From: Trissonchulus latispiculum
Taxonomy: Eukaryota > Nematoda > Enoplea > Enoplida > Ironidae
DNA length: 64,000 nt
Assembly: GCA_030248195.1 (NCBI GenBank)
Contig: JASAND010021212.1
Location: 1 to 64,000, forward strand
Reading direction: 5' to 3'
The translations under genes were made by a program, and so were the position numbers. The notes beneath the pieces were generated by a model. That model was not told where the DNA came from, did not search any database, and saw nothing but the letters and a program-made list of their open reading frames with translations. Positions 30,199-41,314 of the stretch are shown piece after piece; the stretch's first letter is position 1; every line of letters starts with the position of its first letter.

Positions 30199-30660
30199 AT
30201 GGAATCGACAATTGTTCCATTTTCTACTACTCCTCGTTGCAAATTATGTGACTCGACCTTGGAAAAAATAGTTAACAGTTATTTTCACGAAAATATAGAT
30301 GCAACATTTCCTCTCGTTGGGCCAATATTCTACTGTAAACCTTGTTATCGACGATTCGGAAGAATACGGATAGTACTTTGCCGAACAAGTTTATATCCAG
30401 GTGTAGGGTTAATTCAAATTGTAACTGACATGCCGGAATACCAAACGTTTTGTTTCATAAAGCCAACGTCAAACTGCACAATTTGTCAAGAGGATTTTGA
30501 CAGTCACCGAGTATGCCGCAAGCTGGTTTGTAATCACACATTTCATGAGTTTAGTATTGTATCTTGGAATTTGAGAAATTACACTTCTCCTGTTTGTCGT
30601 ACTGAGATAGAATCCGTTCATGACACAAAAATACCGAGATTCCGGAAGCGGATGTTTTAG
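30199..30660 (+). CDS. RING-H2-like zinc-finger protein in the Maverick (ligands lost)
   Basis: 153 codons. The N-terminal part has four cysteines in two pairs (CKLC at 14-17 and CKPC). The C-terminal 50 residues follow the RING-H2 spacing: CTICQEDFD, KLVCNHTFHEFSIVSW, SPVCR. Two expected zinc cysteines are serines: the S in FHEFSIVSW and the S in SPVCR. Each is one base from a cysteine codon. RING proteins are mostly ubiquitin ligases. In this copy zinc binding is probably impaired. A RING gene is an uncommon passenger for a Maverick and might act on host defence, but that is inference. Confidence 0.65.
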   Translation: MESTIVPFSTTPRCKLCDSTLEKIVNSYFHENIDATFPLVGPIFYCKPCYRRFGRIRIVLCRTSLYPGVGLIQIVTDMPEYQTFCFIKPTSNCTICQEDFDSHRVCRKLVCNHTFHEFSIVSWNLRNYTSPVCRTEIESVHDTKIPRFRKRMF

Positions 30661-30786
30661 CGTAGTTAAAAAGTGAATGCAGTCAGTAAAAGCAAACCAA
30701 ATTAATAAAAGCACGAACGGTATAAACAGTACGATATAAAGTAAGCATCACGGCAATTTTCAGACAGTGATAAACGTTGACACAAA
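30661..30786 (+). promoter_or_regulatory. Promoter-like motif before the last late ORF
   Basis: AATTAATAAAAGCACGAACGG at about 30699, followed by GGTATAAACAGTACGATATA. Same motif type as before the other late genes. Confidence 0.4.
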
Positions 30787-31107
30787 ATGGCAGAGAGCTA
30801 CTTCTGGAGTTATGTGGTGCTGACTGCTGGTGGAGTTACAGTGGGACGACATCTTGAATGTTACAGTTCATACGATGAAGCCAAACAAGCTGCGTATGCT
30901 CCTATAGCGGAATTCGGTGGCATTCTTGGTTATCCTTTATTGGTAGTTAAAAATGAAAGGGTTGTTGAGGGAGAAGTGGTAAGGACAATACTTGTTGTGG
31001 GTGAACTAGAATATGCAGAATTTTTTCATGGAGATGCGACTCCCTCTCCGATCATAACATACTCCCAGGAGTTCATCAAGGGTAAACTATTCCAGCAGCC
31101 CTCTTAA
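30787..31107 (+). CDS. Maverick orphan ORF ending inside the right terminal repeat
   Basis: 106 intact codons: MAESYFWSYVVLTAGGVTVG, then a compact alpha/beta-looking domain with LECYSSYDEAKQAAYAPIAE and TILVVGELEYAEFF. No membrane segment. I recognise no family. The last codons lie within the right terminal inverted repeat, whose inner edge is near 31084. It is one of the few unbroken frames in the element. Confidence 0.5.
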   Translation: MAESYFWSYVVLTAGGVTVGRHLECYSSYDEAKQAAYAPIAEFGGILGYPLLVVKNERVVEGEVVRTILVVGELEYAEFFHGDATPSPIITYSQEFIKGKLFQQPS

Positions 31108-31654
31108 GGGCTATATGTGTATAAAGATATGCTGTATAGAAACGCTAAAAATCCAAAAATAATCAGAATTAGAAAGAAGAAAAAAACGAAAAATAAAAAA
31201 CCCAAAAAAACCGGTGATGGGCCGACGCCGGGTCCCAAGCCCCGGGGGAAGAATGCAGAGGGACGGTCATGAGGAAGCTTGGAGAGGTGTGATTGCTTTT
31301 GGAACTGGGAGTACTGGAGTATATACTGGGTGTTGTCAAGGTGTGTGGTTGGTAAGGGTAGGAACTGGGTGTAATTCTAGGAGTACGCAGGATGTACTGG
31401 GGGTATAAACAGGATGTTCCACAGGAAGTACAGGGGTTGCTGGGGGACAGGGGGTATAAGGAGTACTTAGTGTGTAAACTGGAGGTATGACAGGAAGTAC
31501 TGGGGGTATAAACAGGGTGTTGTGAAGGTGTGTGGTTGTTAAGGGTATTTACTGGGAGCCCAACTGGGTGTTGTGAAGGTATTTGATTGGTAAGGGTAGA
31601 ATCTGGGTGTTTTGGGATTGGGATTGGGGCACGAAACGGCGGCCCTATACTACT
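31084..31654 (-). repeat. Maverick right terminal inverted repeat
   Basis: Inverted partner of 18889-19465. It ends GGCCCTATACTACT at 31654, followed by GTCCTG. Confidence 0.9.
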
Positions 31655-31660
31655 GTCCTG
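31655..31660 (+). repeat. Maverick target-site duplication, right (GTCCTG)
   Basis: Second copy of GTCCTG, matching 18883-18888. Confidence 0.9.
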
Positions 31661-33239
31661 GTTCGTTAACGTTTCAAGAGATTTTATTTGAGAGAGTACA
31701 AAATCGAAAAAACAATACCAAAAGGGATTTACCAGTCTGTTTTGGGTTTGAGGTGTGTATGTGCTGAAGATTTGGAATAAACTTTAAAATCCAGAACGCG
31801 ACAGCGTAGGGTGTCAAAGAGCCTTTTCAAGAAAGTGTGAGTACAGTTAAAATTAACTCAATCCTTTTCATGAAATAGTTTAAAGAGGAAACTCAAGCTT
31901 GAGTGCAGTTAAAGCGAGTTAAAAACAGTTATTTTTAACTCTACTTTACTAGGCCCAAAGAAATCAGAAAACGTCATATAAATGAAAACTGGGCTCTGTC
32001 GCGAGCTAAACGTTTATACTGTCTGGCTCCAAATAAAAATGGTTGACCTCCGCGGGCCGACCAGTTATAATTTGATTTAAACCTTGACTGCTTGTCTACG
32101 CCTTTATTGGAAGATATTTTGTAAATGTCCAATGCTCCCTCCTAATTTCGTTTACTGTCCTTAGAACTAGTTCTTAGCAATTCTAACTCAGAATTTATGG
32201 ATTAGATGTATAACTCTCATGTTCTGTTGATCTTATGATCTTATCAAATCGGCTTTCACACAATTTAGCCTTAATATTGTTAAATGAAACAATCTGTAAC
32301 AGGAACATTAGATATGACCTTGAAATTGTTATGCCGGTTTCGTTTTAGGACTGCCGATCCTAATTACAATTCCGTCAGCAATCGTTCTTACGAAATATCC
32401 TTCCCATTATTCGTATGTACAACAGTTCATTTAATTTCGTAATTGTAGTAACAACCTTATTAGACCGTTAAACTCATTAACAACCAATAAGCTCAGACTG
32501 ATTAGAACAATCCAGTACTTATACCTATAGTAGTATCCCCACTTGGTCAACTCCGGGTTTTCCCGACCTTATCAGTTCAACCATACAAGACTTCGATTTA
32601 AATCGACTTAAAATTTTGTATTTCATTAGTCATTCGCAGTTAGTAACCTCTTTTTCCTGTCATCCCCACTTTGTAAACTCTTTTTAGTGTTCCCAGTTTC
32701 CTTTGAGGGGCTTGCTTTTTGATCTAATATAAAGCTTTAAAAGCCATTTTATTGATTGAGATTAGTTAAACCAAACACTTTAACCATACATAAAATAGAC
32801 CATGTATTGGAAATCACCGATTGGATATATATAATTTTAACTTTATTTAAATTTTTAATATAAAGATAGTAAAAATTGAAGTCAGAATAAATAAAATTCA
32901 ATAGTATTAAATTTGTTCTGCTTAACCCTTTCGTGACCTGAATTTCTTGGAGTCAAGAGTTGAAAACGACAGGTTTTACATTTTCGACTGCCGTTTCCGA
33001 CTGGCAGCGCCTATGTACAAAGATGGCACTACAACCAATCGATATAGAATTAATTCCTCATATTTTAATAATCATAACTGAAGGGTCTTCGACACACCCA
33101 AAACATGTAAGAACCGTCAGTTGGCTAAAGTTGGAATTGCGGCGAAACTGTCACTGCTGAAAATAGATACTTTAATTCTTTAAGCAAAGTGTGCTCCTGA
33201 AACTGCGAAAGCTGTATATTATTTACTCATTTTATTCGA
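31661..33239. other. AT-rich intergenic DNA, no gene seen
   Basis: No open frame with a recognisable motif and no clear repeat structure. Confidence 0.5.
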
Positions 33240-34520
33240 AAATAAACAATTTGCACACAATGACAGGTCGCATAACATGCTTACGAGTGTGTAAATTTGC
33301 CAAATCCTGAAGTACAATTTTGCAGGCTTGAACATGACCGGCTACCTTTAGAAGAAATCTGGCACTAGCGGGTTTGGTCGCGTTTAGAGTTTGAAGTAGC
33401 TCCAAAAGGGAATTTATTTTTTTTGGCGGAATAGAAACTGAAAGAGCAGCAGAGTCAAGAACAAAACCGAGAAACTCAAGACGTTGGGAGGGTTGGTATT
33501 TTGCATGTTGACTACGAAACCTGCCGCCGTTAACTCACGCAAAACATAGAGTGCTTGAGCGGTTAGTAAAGCGGCGGTAGGAGCTAACACGATGATATCA
33601 TCTATATAAATCACAACAAGCAAGCCTGCTTTGCGGAAGCGTTTCAAAAGAGGGCGGAGTAACTTAGTAAATAGGTAGGGAGCGGTGCTGATTCCGAAAG
33701 GGAGCACTGTGTAGACCATGAACTTCCCCCTCCATTCAAAACCCAGAAATTCTTGTGAGTCAGGGTGAATTTAAACGTGGTGGTAGCCGGATTTTAGATC
33801 CAGTTTGACCATGTAAGACGGAACCTGAAGATACTGCAGGACAGTTTCTAAACCCTCAAAGTGAAAGTGCAAGCGGGCAACGTAATTATTTAAGAAGGAA
33901 CAATCTAAAATGAGGCGTAATTTGGTAGGTTGAACAGCAACAGAAAGTGGATTAACGCCTTTTGGGTGGTGCTTCTTACAGGCGACTAAGCCTTTACGGA
34001 GCAAGTCTTGAACTTCCGAGTCTACAAAACTGGCATGTTGGTGGGCTGATTGATTATTGGCGATATGAAAGGGGGGAGGGTGCTCAACAAGGGGGATTGA
34101 GTAACCCTCCCTGACCACTGTTTTTATCATTTCAGGGGCATCAAGCTTACTCCAAAACTCGTAATGGCGGCGAAGATTGCCGTGATACTGGCCTAAAGTA
34201 GACAGAGCATTATGTAAAGTTACGAATTGAGCAAGTGACATACCTTCCAAGGTTTCCTTACTGAGTGTAGTCAGTGATGGGGCCGGATCCTTTAGAGCCC
34301 TCGCCGAGGGAACTGGATTGGGTGGTTCCGGGATCGCGACTCCGGGCTTTGTAGCAGTCCCGGGCCAAATGACCGAGGATCCCGCAGTTGAGGCAGCGCC
34401 CCTTGGAAATGATGGCATTATGAATTTTCTCCCGGTTGGACAATCGGGGGGTCTGGGAAGGAGACCGGACCCGGACCCCCGCCACGGAAAGGGCTGGGTG
34501 CCACCACCACCGCTAGTAGA
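33240..34520 (-). pseudogene. pol: DIRS-like reverse transcriptase, 3'-truncated
   Basis: Reverse transcriptase of a DIRS/YR-type retrotransposon. Visible: VDSEVQDLLRKGLVACKKH, KLRLILDCSFLNNYV, KLDLKSGYHHV with the first catalytic Asp, TVLPFGISTAPYLFTKLL, and the catalytic VVIYIDDIIVLA. After a frame change near 33490 the connection domain follows (LEFLGFVLDSAALSVSIPPK). One in-frame TAA lies at 33771-33773. Similarity ends about 33250. RNase H and the tyrosine recombinase expected downstream are absent, so the copy is truncated. The pol frame overlaps the end of gag. Confidence 0.8.
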
Positions 34521-35357
34521 GGGAACAGAGGAGGGCCCGGCTGCCTGAGAAGCTGCTCGTTGTAAGCCGACCATTTTTACAGCTTTGGCCAGGTCGCTGC
34601 GGACTTCTGGAGCGAAGCCCTTGACTATAGCCCCGGATTCCATTTGGGATACGACCTGCCACCCGTATTTGTCGGCGATCCATAGGCCTTGCTGACGATT
34701 CTGAAGAATATCCTGACATTCCGTGATCGCCTTCAGGGCATTTCGTTGGCGGGATTTCCTGCTCTTGTCCCGATTAGAAAGCGCCGCCAGGGCATGACCA
34801 ATGTGGGAGAGAACCGACTCGTTAAGCTTGAACTGGTGCTCGTGAGTCAGTTGCTTAAACTTGACGTCTCGCGATTTGGGGATAGTGACTTGGTCGGAGG
34901 ACGTCTTCGAGTGTTTGCGTCTGAGCTTTTTTCTTCTCTTCTTGGGTGCCGACTCAGAGGAGGAGCCGGACGAGGAAGAGCTGCTGGAGGAGGACGAACT
35001 GGTCACAGAGTCAGCTGCCGTGCGTGACTTCTTGCGATTGGTGCGGCGCCGTTTCGAGCTTGTGGGCAGAGGATGGGAGCCCGGTAGTGGAAACTGGGTG
35101 TATTGGGGGAAGCCCTGGACGGGGGGAAACACGAGAGGATGGGGAGCGTAACTGCCGGTAAGAATTGGCCATGGGCATAGCGGGTGGACCGTAACCTGGG
35201 AAGTGTGGTCCCATCGCGTGTTCAGCAGAAACGTTGGAGCCTGGGGACCTTCTCCCGGAGGCATCATGTCCTGATTCCCGGTTGCGAGCAGGTGACCCAC
35301 AACTTCATTCGATAAGTCCGGGTTCGCATCACGATCAGACGTGGTGTCCCGACTCAT
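34258..35357 (-). CDS. gag: DIRS-like gag with serine-rich and zinc-knuckle regions
   Basis: Starts MSRDTTSDRDANPDL at 35357. It contains a basic linker and a run of eleven serines, then KRRKKLRRKHSK, and a conserved gag-like helical domain (LNESVLSHIGHALAALSNRD; LQNRQQGLWIADKYGWQVVS; ESGAIVKGFAPEVRSDLAKA). A CCHC zinc knuckle (GRCLNCGILGHLARDCYKAR) follows, but in a different frame (34485-34258) from the preceding domain. The preceding frame runs straight on into pol. Either gag and pol overlap with a programmed shift, or an indel near 34520 fused them. Nucleic-acid binding is the family role. Confidence 0.7.
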
Positions 35358-35528
35358 AATAAACACTGGTGAAATACCAATACAATGAGTAACCCAATTT
35401 ATATAGAGAAAAACACAACTACTATTCAGCGTAAAACGCCTGAACACTAAACAGACGTAAAAGGAGAGGAACGAGCGTTCCTCATTTGCATATTCTACGA
35501 CCTTCATTGTGTGCAAATCAATATTAAA

Positions 35529-35720
35529 TTAGTCAGCTAGACTGCTCATTTCATCAGCTGTATCGGTATCTCTCCCCCAATCAGCTCCAGTCCAGCCGAT
35601 GCTGGATTCACTTGAATTGAATACGAAATCACGGCTCTCAGTTTTAAAAAGTTTAAAGTCATCTAACGACCGTCGAGACTTTATTTGTTTAGCTAATTTT
35701 GAAGTATTTAAAGTTAACAT
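35529..35720 (-). CDS. Short ORF upstream of the DIRS-like gag
   Basis: 63 codons (MLTLNTSKLAKQIKSRRSL... ending DTADEMSSLAD) on the same strand as gag, with plausible composition and a serine/acidic C-terminal half. It could be an N-terminal exon of gag or a separate leader ORF. No homology recognised. Confidence 0.3.
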   Translation of the reverse strand: MLTLNTSKLAKQIKSRRSLDDFKLFKTESRDFVFNSSESSIGWTGADWGRDTDTADEMSSLAD

Positions 35721-35877
35721 TTTATGATTTTGAACGAACAGTTTATCAGTGTATGTGTGAATATGTGTACGTTTCTAATTAAGTATGTGAATTGGGCAAG
35801 TGAGTAAGTGAACAAATAAAGTGAATATTTCATTGATTTTGAACATGCCTCAGTTGCGCTGAACTTTAGCTGCAGCG

Positions 35878-37997
35878 CAGTGTTGGCATCTGGGATGGGA
35901 TCCCATGGGACCGGATTTAAAATTCATCCCATATGGGATTGGTGGGATTCAATGGGATCGTTTAGCCCTGCACTCACTTAAAGGGGAGGCCAGTTTTGGC
36001 AGATTTTTCGACCATCTCCGATTTCGCTCATTTTCACATATTTTGTAGTCTAGTAATATTTCAACGAACTCATAAAATTTAAGTAGGATCTGTTGAAGAG
36101 TAATTTCAGCTGAAAATGGAGGTATTTATGTGTTAAACATAGGAAACTAAAAAGTGATGATTTTCCGTGCGCCAAAGAAATCTTGCCAATTATAATACAG
36201 AGCAGTACAACATTCATTTCATAAAGACTATATCGAAGGGCGACCTGAAGGGAGCAGCATTTTAATTTAGATCTTTTAAATTTTTCAATTAATTTTTTGA
36301 AGTTTGAGAACATCCAAATCGGAATGTTTTGCAACGCTGAAACTGGGGTTCAGCAAATTTGATGAAATATTTTGAAAACTGTGAGGCCTATTTGATAATT
36401 CTAATGAAAAGTCAGTTCGAACGATACCAATTCACCCTGGCCTACTCTGCCTGGCCAGGCGCCGGTGCATCTCTAATCATGACAACGAAGACGCACACAA
36501 AGTGTCAGAATACTTATTTGCGCACCATTGTTGATGAGTTTAGGTCCCTTTTGGGTACAATTGTTGCAGGTGAGGACACCCAGTTGGACACTGTGTCAGA
36601 TATGAGGATTTGACAAGCAAACATAAATTAGAAAGGCCTGAAAAAGAAATTGGAATTTTCTTTTAGTTTTTTAACCCTGTATTGCCCGAACGTTCCATTT
36701 GGCCCAAGTATTTGCAAAACTTATTGGTCAGTTACCGATTGCCAATCCGGGCATTTATTCCGTTTTTCTTCAACACGTTGACCATATTTTAGAAAAGTAT
36801 TTCCACGCCAGCTGGAAAGATGGAGTTTCTATTGCTTTCCGTCGCCAAGGAAAAATTTATAATTTTCCAGTCAACGCCTGTTCGAGGGCTTTATTCTAAA
36901 AAGTTCTGGCGATGCCTGTAAATTGCGGCGGCAAAGCCGTTTCACCGGGTTGTAGGGAAGGTTGTGCAGATTAAGTTAACGTATAGTTTATGTCGTCTCA
37001 GAACCAACTCTTGCACCTAAAAATAAATTAGTTGATTTTTTGCAATGAAGCTTTAGCAAAATTTGTACTTTTGCCAACTTTAACGGCTCCTTGGTTTTTC
37101 TGGGCGCATCGGGGACCGCTCAGAGGAATTAATTTTCAATCGATTGGTGGTAGTAGTTCTGTCTCTTTAGGTGCCCACAGTAAAAAATGAATGCCGAAAA
37201 TGCAAACCGGTCATCTTCGACTTTTAGTACTATTCATGAGGGACACATTGAAGGTTAAACTAATTATTGAAGATTTAAAACTTGACCTTAGACGGTTTCA
37301 AATTAAATGTTCACAAAAATGCTATTTAAAAATTTCTTTAAAGTAAACTAAAACTCTCAATTTAAAAAAAATTTCTTTAAAAATCTATTTCTAAAAATTT
37401 AAAAATTTCAAAAAAGAGTCTGAATTCTAATTGCAACAATTGCAACAAATTGCAGTCCTTCTCTATTTATTTTCCAATGATACAGTGCTAGTTAGGATTT
37501 CCTAGTTTCCAAATTTGTTTATCACTCAATCAAAAAGGTGAAACTTTTTAGATTCCTACACTACGTACCTCCAGTTTCACTTCCAACAACAACCGTAAGA
37601 AAAAGAGATCCCACCTTCGTTTTAAAAATCGTTAAAATAAGTGTTTGTATTAAAATATGCAAAAAACAAGCGAAATCGGGGAAAATAGAAAAACTGACTA
37701 AAAGATAGACCCCTTACTCAAGCTCCACAAATTTTCTTCTAAAGTTTTGCGCATTCAGACTACTGTTTAGTAAAAATTTTGTCGTTTGGCGTTTTGACAA
37801 CTGTGTACCTGCAAAATATGGGGTTCTTCAAGCTATTAGGCAAACAAACATAAGTTAAATATTGCAAGTGGGATGACGTGGGATTGGAAAAATCCAGTTC
37901 GAACAAGTGGGATGGGATGGGACGGTGAAATAAAAAATCTGGTGAGATGGGATGGGATGGGATGGGATCAGAAAACTCGTCCCATTTGCCAACTCTG
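35878..37997. mobile_element. hAT-like element with GGGAT subterminal arrays
   Basis: Ends CAGTGTTGGCA at 35878 and TGCCAACTCTG at 37997 are inverted repeats with one mismatch. The flanking 8-mers CTGCAGCG and CTGCAGGG match at 7 of 8. Just inside each end are clusters of GGGAT/ATCCC. No transposase motif is seen in the 2.1-kb interior, whose open frames are short and featureless, so it is non-autonomous or decayed. Confidence 0.75.
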
Positions 37998-38005
37998 CTG
38001 CAGGG

Positions 38006-40161
38006 GAACAAGTCGTCTCACTGTTCAGACAAAGTGGAAGATGCAATTGATCTCCCGTTGCTGAAAGAAAAATGACTTTTTATAAATTTTTACTTAGCTG
38101 TTGGCTACCCCAATTAAAATAAATTAGGCTGCTCCAAATAAATCTCTGCAAGGGAACATTCTGGTCAGTACTTGTTAAGATTGATGTTGGGTTGGGATGA
38201 ATGAGAAGTATAATAAGTTGTTTATTCTAATTCTTTTTAGATATTAAATAAATACGAGCACTTGTTGATTTTGGTATTTTGATTTTTTCTTAAGGCGAAC
38301 CAAGCTTACTTTTTCAAAGCCAACGTGTTACAGTCAGTCGCTTATTGTGTAACTGCTCCAGTGAATTAAAGACAAATTCCCTATGAAAAGTCTTGCTTGC
38401 ACTACTTTCCAGTATTAGAAATCATATCTATTGTATGAACATTGTTGTCGCACATTAGCTATGCAACTTTCACGGGCAGTACTGCCAATTGCAAGTTTTG
38501 CTGCCCGAGCTCTACAAACTTAGACCAGAATTAGGAATAAACATGGTATCAATTCGAGCTTCTTTCAAGGTAAGATATAAAACGAACATAAAAGTTTCAA
38601 TTTGGACCTTTTTCGGACTGCTGGATATTTATATTAAAGGCTAAGTAAAGTTATCGCTTTGGTTAATGCGGTTGCGGTTCATGAGGTTATAGAGTCTAGA
38701 TCTCATTGTCAATCTTTGTTTAGATGCTGGACAAACTTTGAAACGTATGCGAGAGAACTTACAGCTGTTCCTGTTCTGTTAGCGTTTGCTGCAGGAATCG
38801 TTACTGTGGAAGGAACGGACATATTTGGACGACACGTACCGAAATATTGTACTCCCATGATGACAAAATGGAAACGAAAATCAAACATGTAAATGCAAAT
38901 ATACCAAAATCACAACATTTTACTTCTGACATCCTGCATTGCGAAACATCCCTTCCCACTCGTAACCATGATTCACCCCCTTCAGTTGAGAGTTTTCCTT
39001 GTTCTCCAGCAATTGTGTTACTAAAGTCGGGGATTATTATAAGTTGCTATTCGGGGGTTGTCCGTCTATTTTCTACTTTACTTCTGTTTCCCTAATTTCC
39101 TCTCTTGCAATTCCCGTTCTAATTTTTGTAACCTCATCTCACTCCCCATCCCCTTTGATGCTCAGTCTTTGTCCTTCCATTTTCTAGCCCATTTTCTGGT
39201 ATTTGTTTTCCCTTCCCCTTTTGCCTAATTGAGTTGTCAGTAAGTTACTCCGTCGCTTTATTTTTCTAATTAATTCCTGTAATCTTATAACTGAATTTCT
39301 ATTAAATTGTCAGATGGACAATTTAGCTTTTGTTTAATTTTGTGTTGGGTTTAAGCTATTTTTGACTCTTGAAAGGTACTCTGGACTTAGACCGGACCGC
39401 TTTCTGAGTGGGTTTTCGGTCCTGCTTTCCCATTTTTCTTGGACGCCAGGCAGTCCGGCGTCTCTTGCATTTAATCTTCCCTTTCTCTGCCTAATCTAAA
39501 AGAGCCCAGCGTAAACAGAAATCTCCGTAGCAGTCAAGGTTTGTGTTACAGCAAAGATCTGACATCACAACATTGGAGGTTCCTTTGAAATTGATTTAGT
39601 TGACAACAGCTGTCAAGTCAGCAAGCTCCTACCTAGGGCCCTTTCTTTCATTCGTTCTTTCTTTAAATTTTTTTTCTTTCCACTAAAATATGGAAGTGGC
39701 AGTACATTGCGTCAGTCCGCGTAGTGGAGGTAGTGCTTTGGTTAAACTCCCCAAGATTCCAATACTAAAAAGATAGCTACGTAGGAGATAACAATCAATA
39801 TCTTCAGAGTGCTTCGAGTTTGGAGTGCTACGACACATTTGGGCAGCATACCAACTTTGTCTTCTCATCCAGTAAACTGCAATTTTCTTTTCCAACAAGT
39901 ACTGTGTTCGAGTCGAGTACTTTCGTAAGATGGTCAGTGTTATATAATTTTTCTTTGAAAAATAGAGGCGGGAACCTAGTTTTCTTTTCTCTATTGGTGT
40001 GCTGACAATTTTTGTTCGTGGCAGAAATTATAATAATTTTGACAAAAACCAGAAATGAAAGCTTTGAAAGCTGAACACCTGTGTTTGCAATGCGACGAAG
40101 AGACGGTTTTCCGTGCTTTGTTTTTTTGGCAATATCGCAGGAGAAAGCTTGACACCAAAGG
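38006..40161. other. Mostly non-coding; one weak exon candidate
   Basis: A 111-nt stretch at 38459-38569 lies between a good acceptor (CACATTAG) and a GTAAGA donor and is open (LPELYKLRPELGINMVSIRA). Its phase does not join the exon at 41315 directly. A second open stretch at 38724-38892 also follows an acceptor. Neither is recognised. The rest shows no gene. Confidence 0.3.
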
Positions 40162-40446
40162 TAGTGTTGTTGACCGGCCGGGTGGAAAACGGCCAGCCAT
40201 CGGCCGGCCGCCGGCCGGCCGTTGACCGGCCGGCCAAGAGGTGCATTCGGCAAGACGGCCGGCCGGCATTTTCATATTTTGATTTCTTATTCTGGCACTC
40301 ATGGGTCAGCTTGTCGGCCTTTTTTAGTCTTTGATTCGTCAGCCGGCCGTTTTTGGCAGGCTGGGCCGTCGAATGCCGCCGTATTCAGAAGGTCGGCCGG
40401 CCGGTAACGGCCGGCCAGCGAAAATTTCGGCCGGTCAACAACACTG
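40162..40446. mobile_element. Short MITE with GGCCGG arrays (hAT-like ends)
   Basis: Terminal inverted repeat AGTGTTGTTGACCGGCCG at the left end. The right end gives the same with a leading C (CAGTGTTGTTGACCGGCCG). Both flanks inside are dense in GGCCGGCC. The interior is about 110 bp of unrelated sequence. I could not see an 8-bp duplication. The CAGTGTTG start resembles the 35878 element. Confidence 0.7.
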
Positions 40447-41314
40447 AGTCAGCTTTGCTCAGTGTCTGTTTTCTGTTTTACCGAGACTTCACCTGTTTCT
40501 CTCCCAAGTTTACTCCTAATATAGCTAATACATACTACACGTTACCGAGCGTTGATTTATACACATTTTGCAACGCCAGCGCAGTTTCTACATATAGACT
40601 ATAACAGCTGCGTAAAAATATTTGGAATTATGAAATTTAAGTGAAATGATTACAACATCGTTCCGTCAGATTTAGCCTGAGTAGGAGTGATCACAACATC
40701 TATGCGACTTCGCCTGCTTGCTTCTCATATGATTAACATATACTTTCCGTTAACGAGCACTGACTATTTATACACATTTTGCAGCGTCAGTGCAGTTTGC
40801 TGCTTTTGCGCGTCTGCTTGGATTCAGATGATTCAGAGTTTGACTGGTCAGCCAGTTATTATCAACAATGTAGGCCAGACTGATGCAATTCTTATATTTC
40901 TCAGCATTTAGGCTAATTAATTATGGTCTATTCAGCCCTAAAACAAAACCCGGTTAATGGAAGGCTTACGCGTTAATGCAACATTTTGCACTGGGGTATA
41001 CGAGACTAAAGAAAAATTATAAAAAATTATATGCATTCCTTCGTAAAGAAAAGACTACAACAGATTAAACTGATACCTGTTATGACAGTTTAAGATTTTG
41101 CTCTTTCAATATTTGACAGCAACAGTAAATATAATGATACTGTCGACGAACACAGCTAAGGTTGGGTGTCTGAGCGTCTGTGTACTTCATTATATATTCA
41201 AATGCTGGAAAGCAGGTTACATTTGACAACTGTAACTATAACAACTAAAGCCAAATAATTATATAAAGCGAATGCGTGAAGCATAACTTAACTCTGACGC
41301 TTCTGTTGTTTCAG
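40447..41314. other. No gene seen; internal near-repeat
   Basis: Two similar stretches at about 40540-40590 and 40745-40800 share CGTTA(C)CGAGC, TGA(T)TTATACACATTTTGC and a GCGCAGTTT-like block, pointing to an old local duplication. No coding signal. Confidence 0.45.

Larger units (their letters stand above)
18889..31654. mobile_element. Maverick/Polinton DNA transposon (12.8 kb)
   Basis: Complete from terminus to terminus: inverted repeats of about 570 bp, a 6-bp target duplication, divergent early (polymerase) and late (virion and integrase) gene blocks, and the standard gene set. These elements are large self-synthesising transposons related to adintoviruses. Most genes here carry one or a few indels or stops, and the polymerase has an internal deletion. 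It is an endogenous, decayed copy. Confidence 0.95.

Noticed and set aside
34689..35161. Open frames on the plus strand opposite the DIRS-like gag
   Set aside because: They are antisense shadows of a GC-rich serine/arginine coding region and show no motif.
36359..36899. Open frames inside the 35878-37997 hAT-like element as a transposase
   Set aside because: No hAT dimerisation motif or catalytic signature is visible and the frames are short. Treated as non-coding interior.
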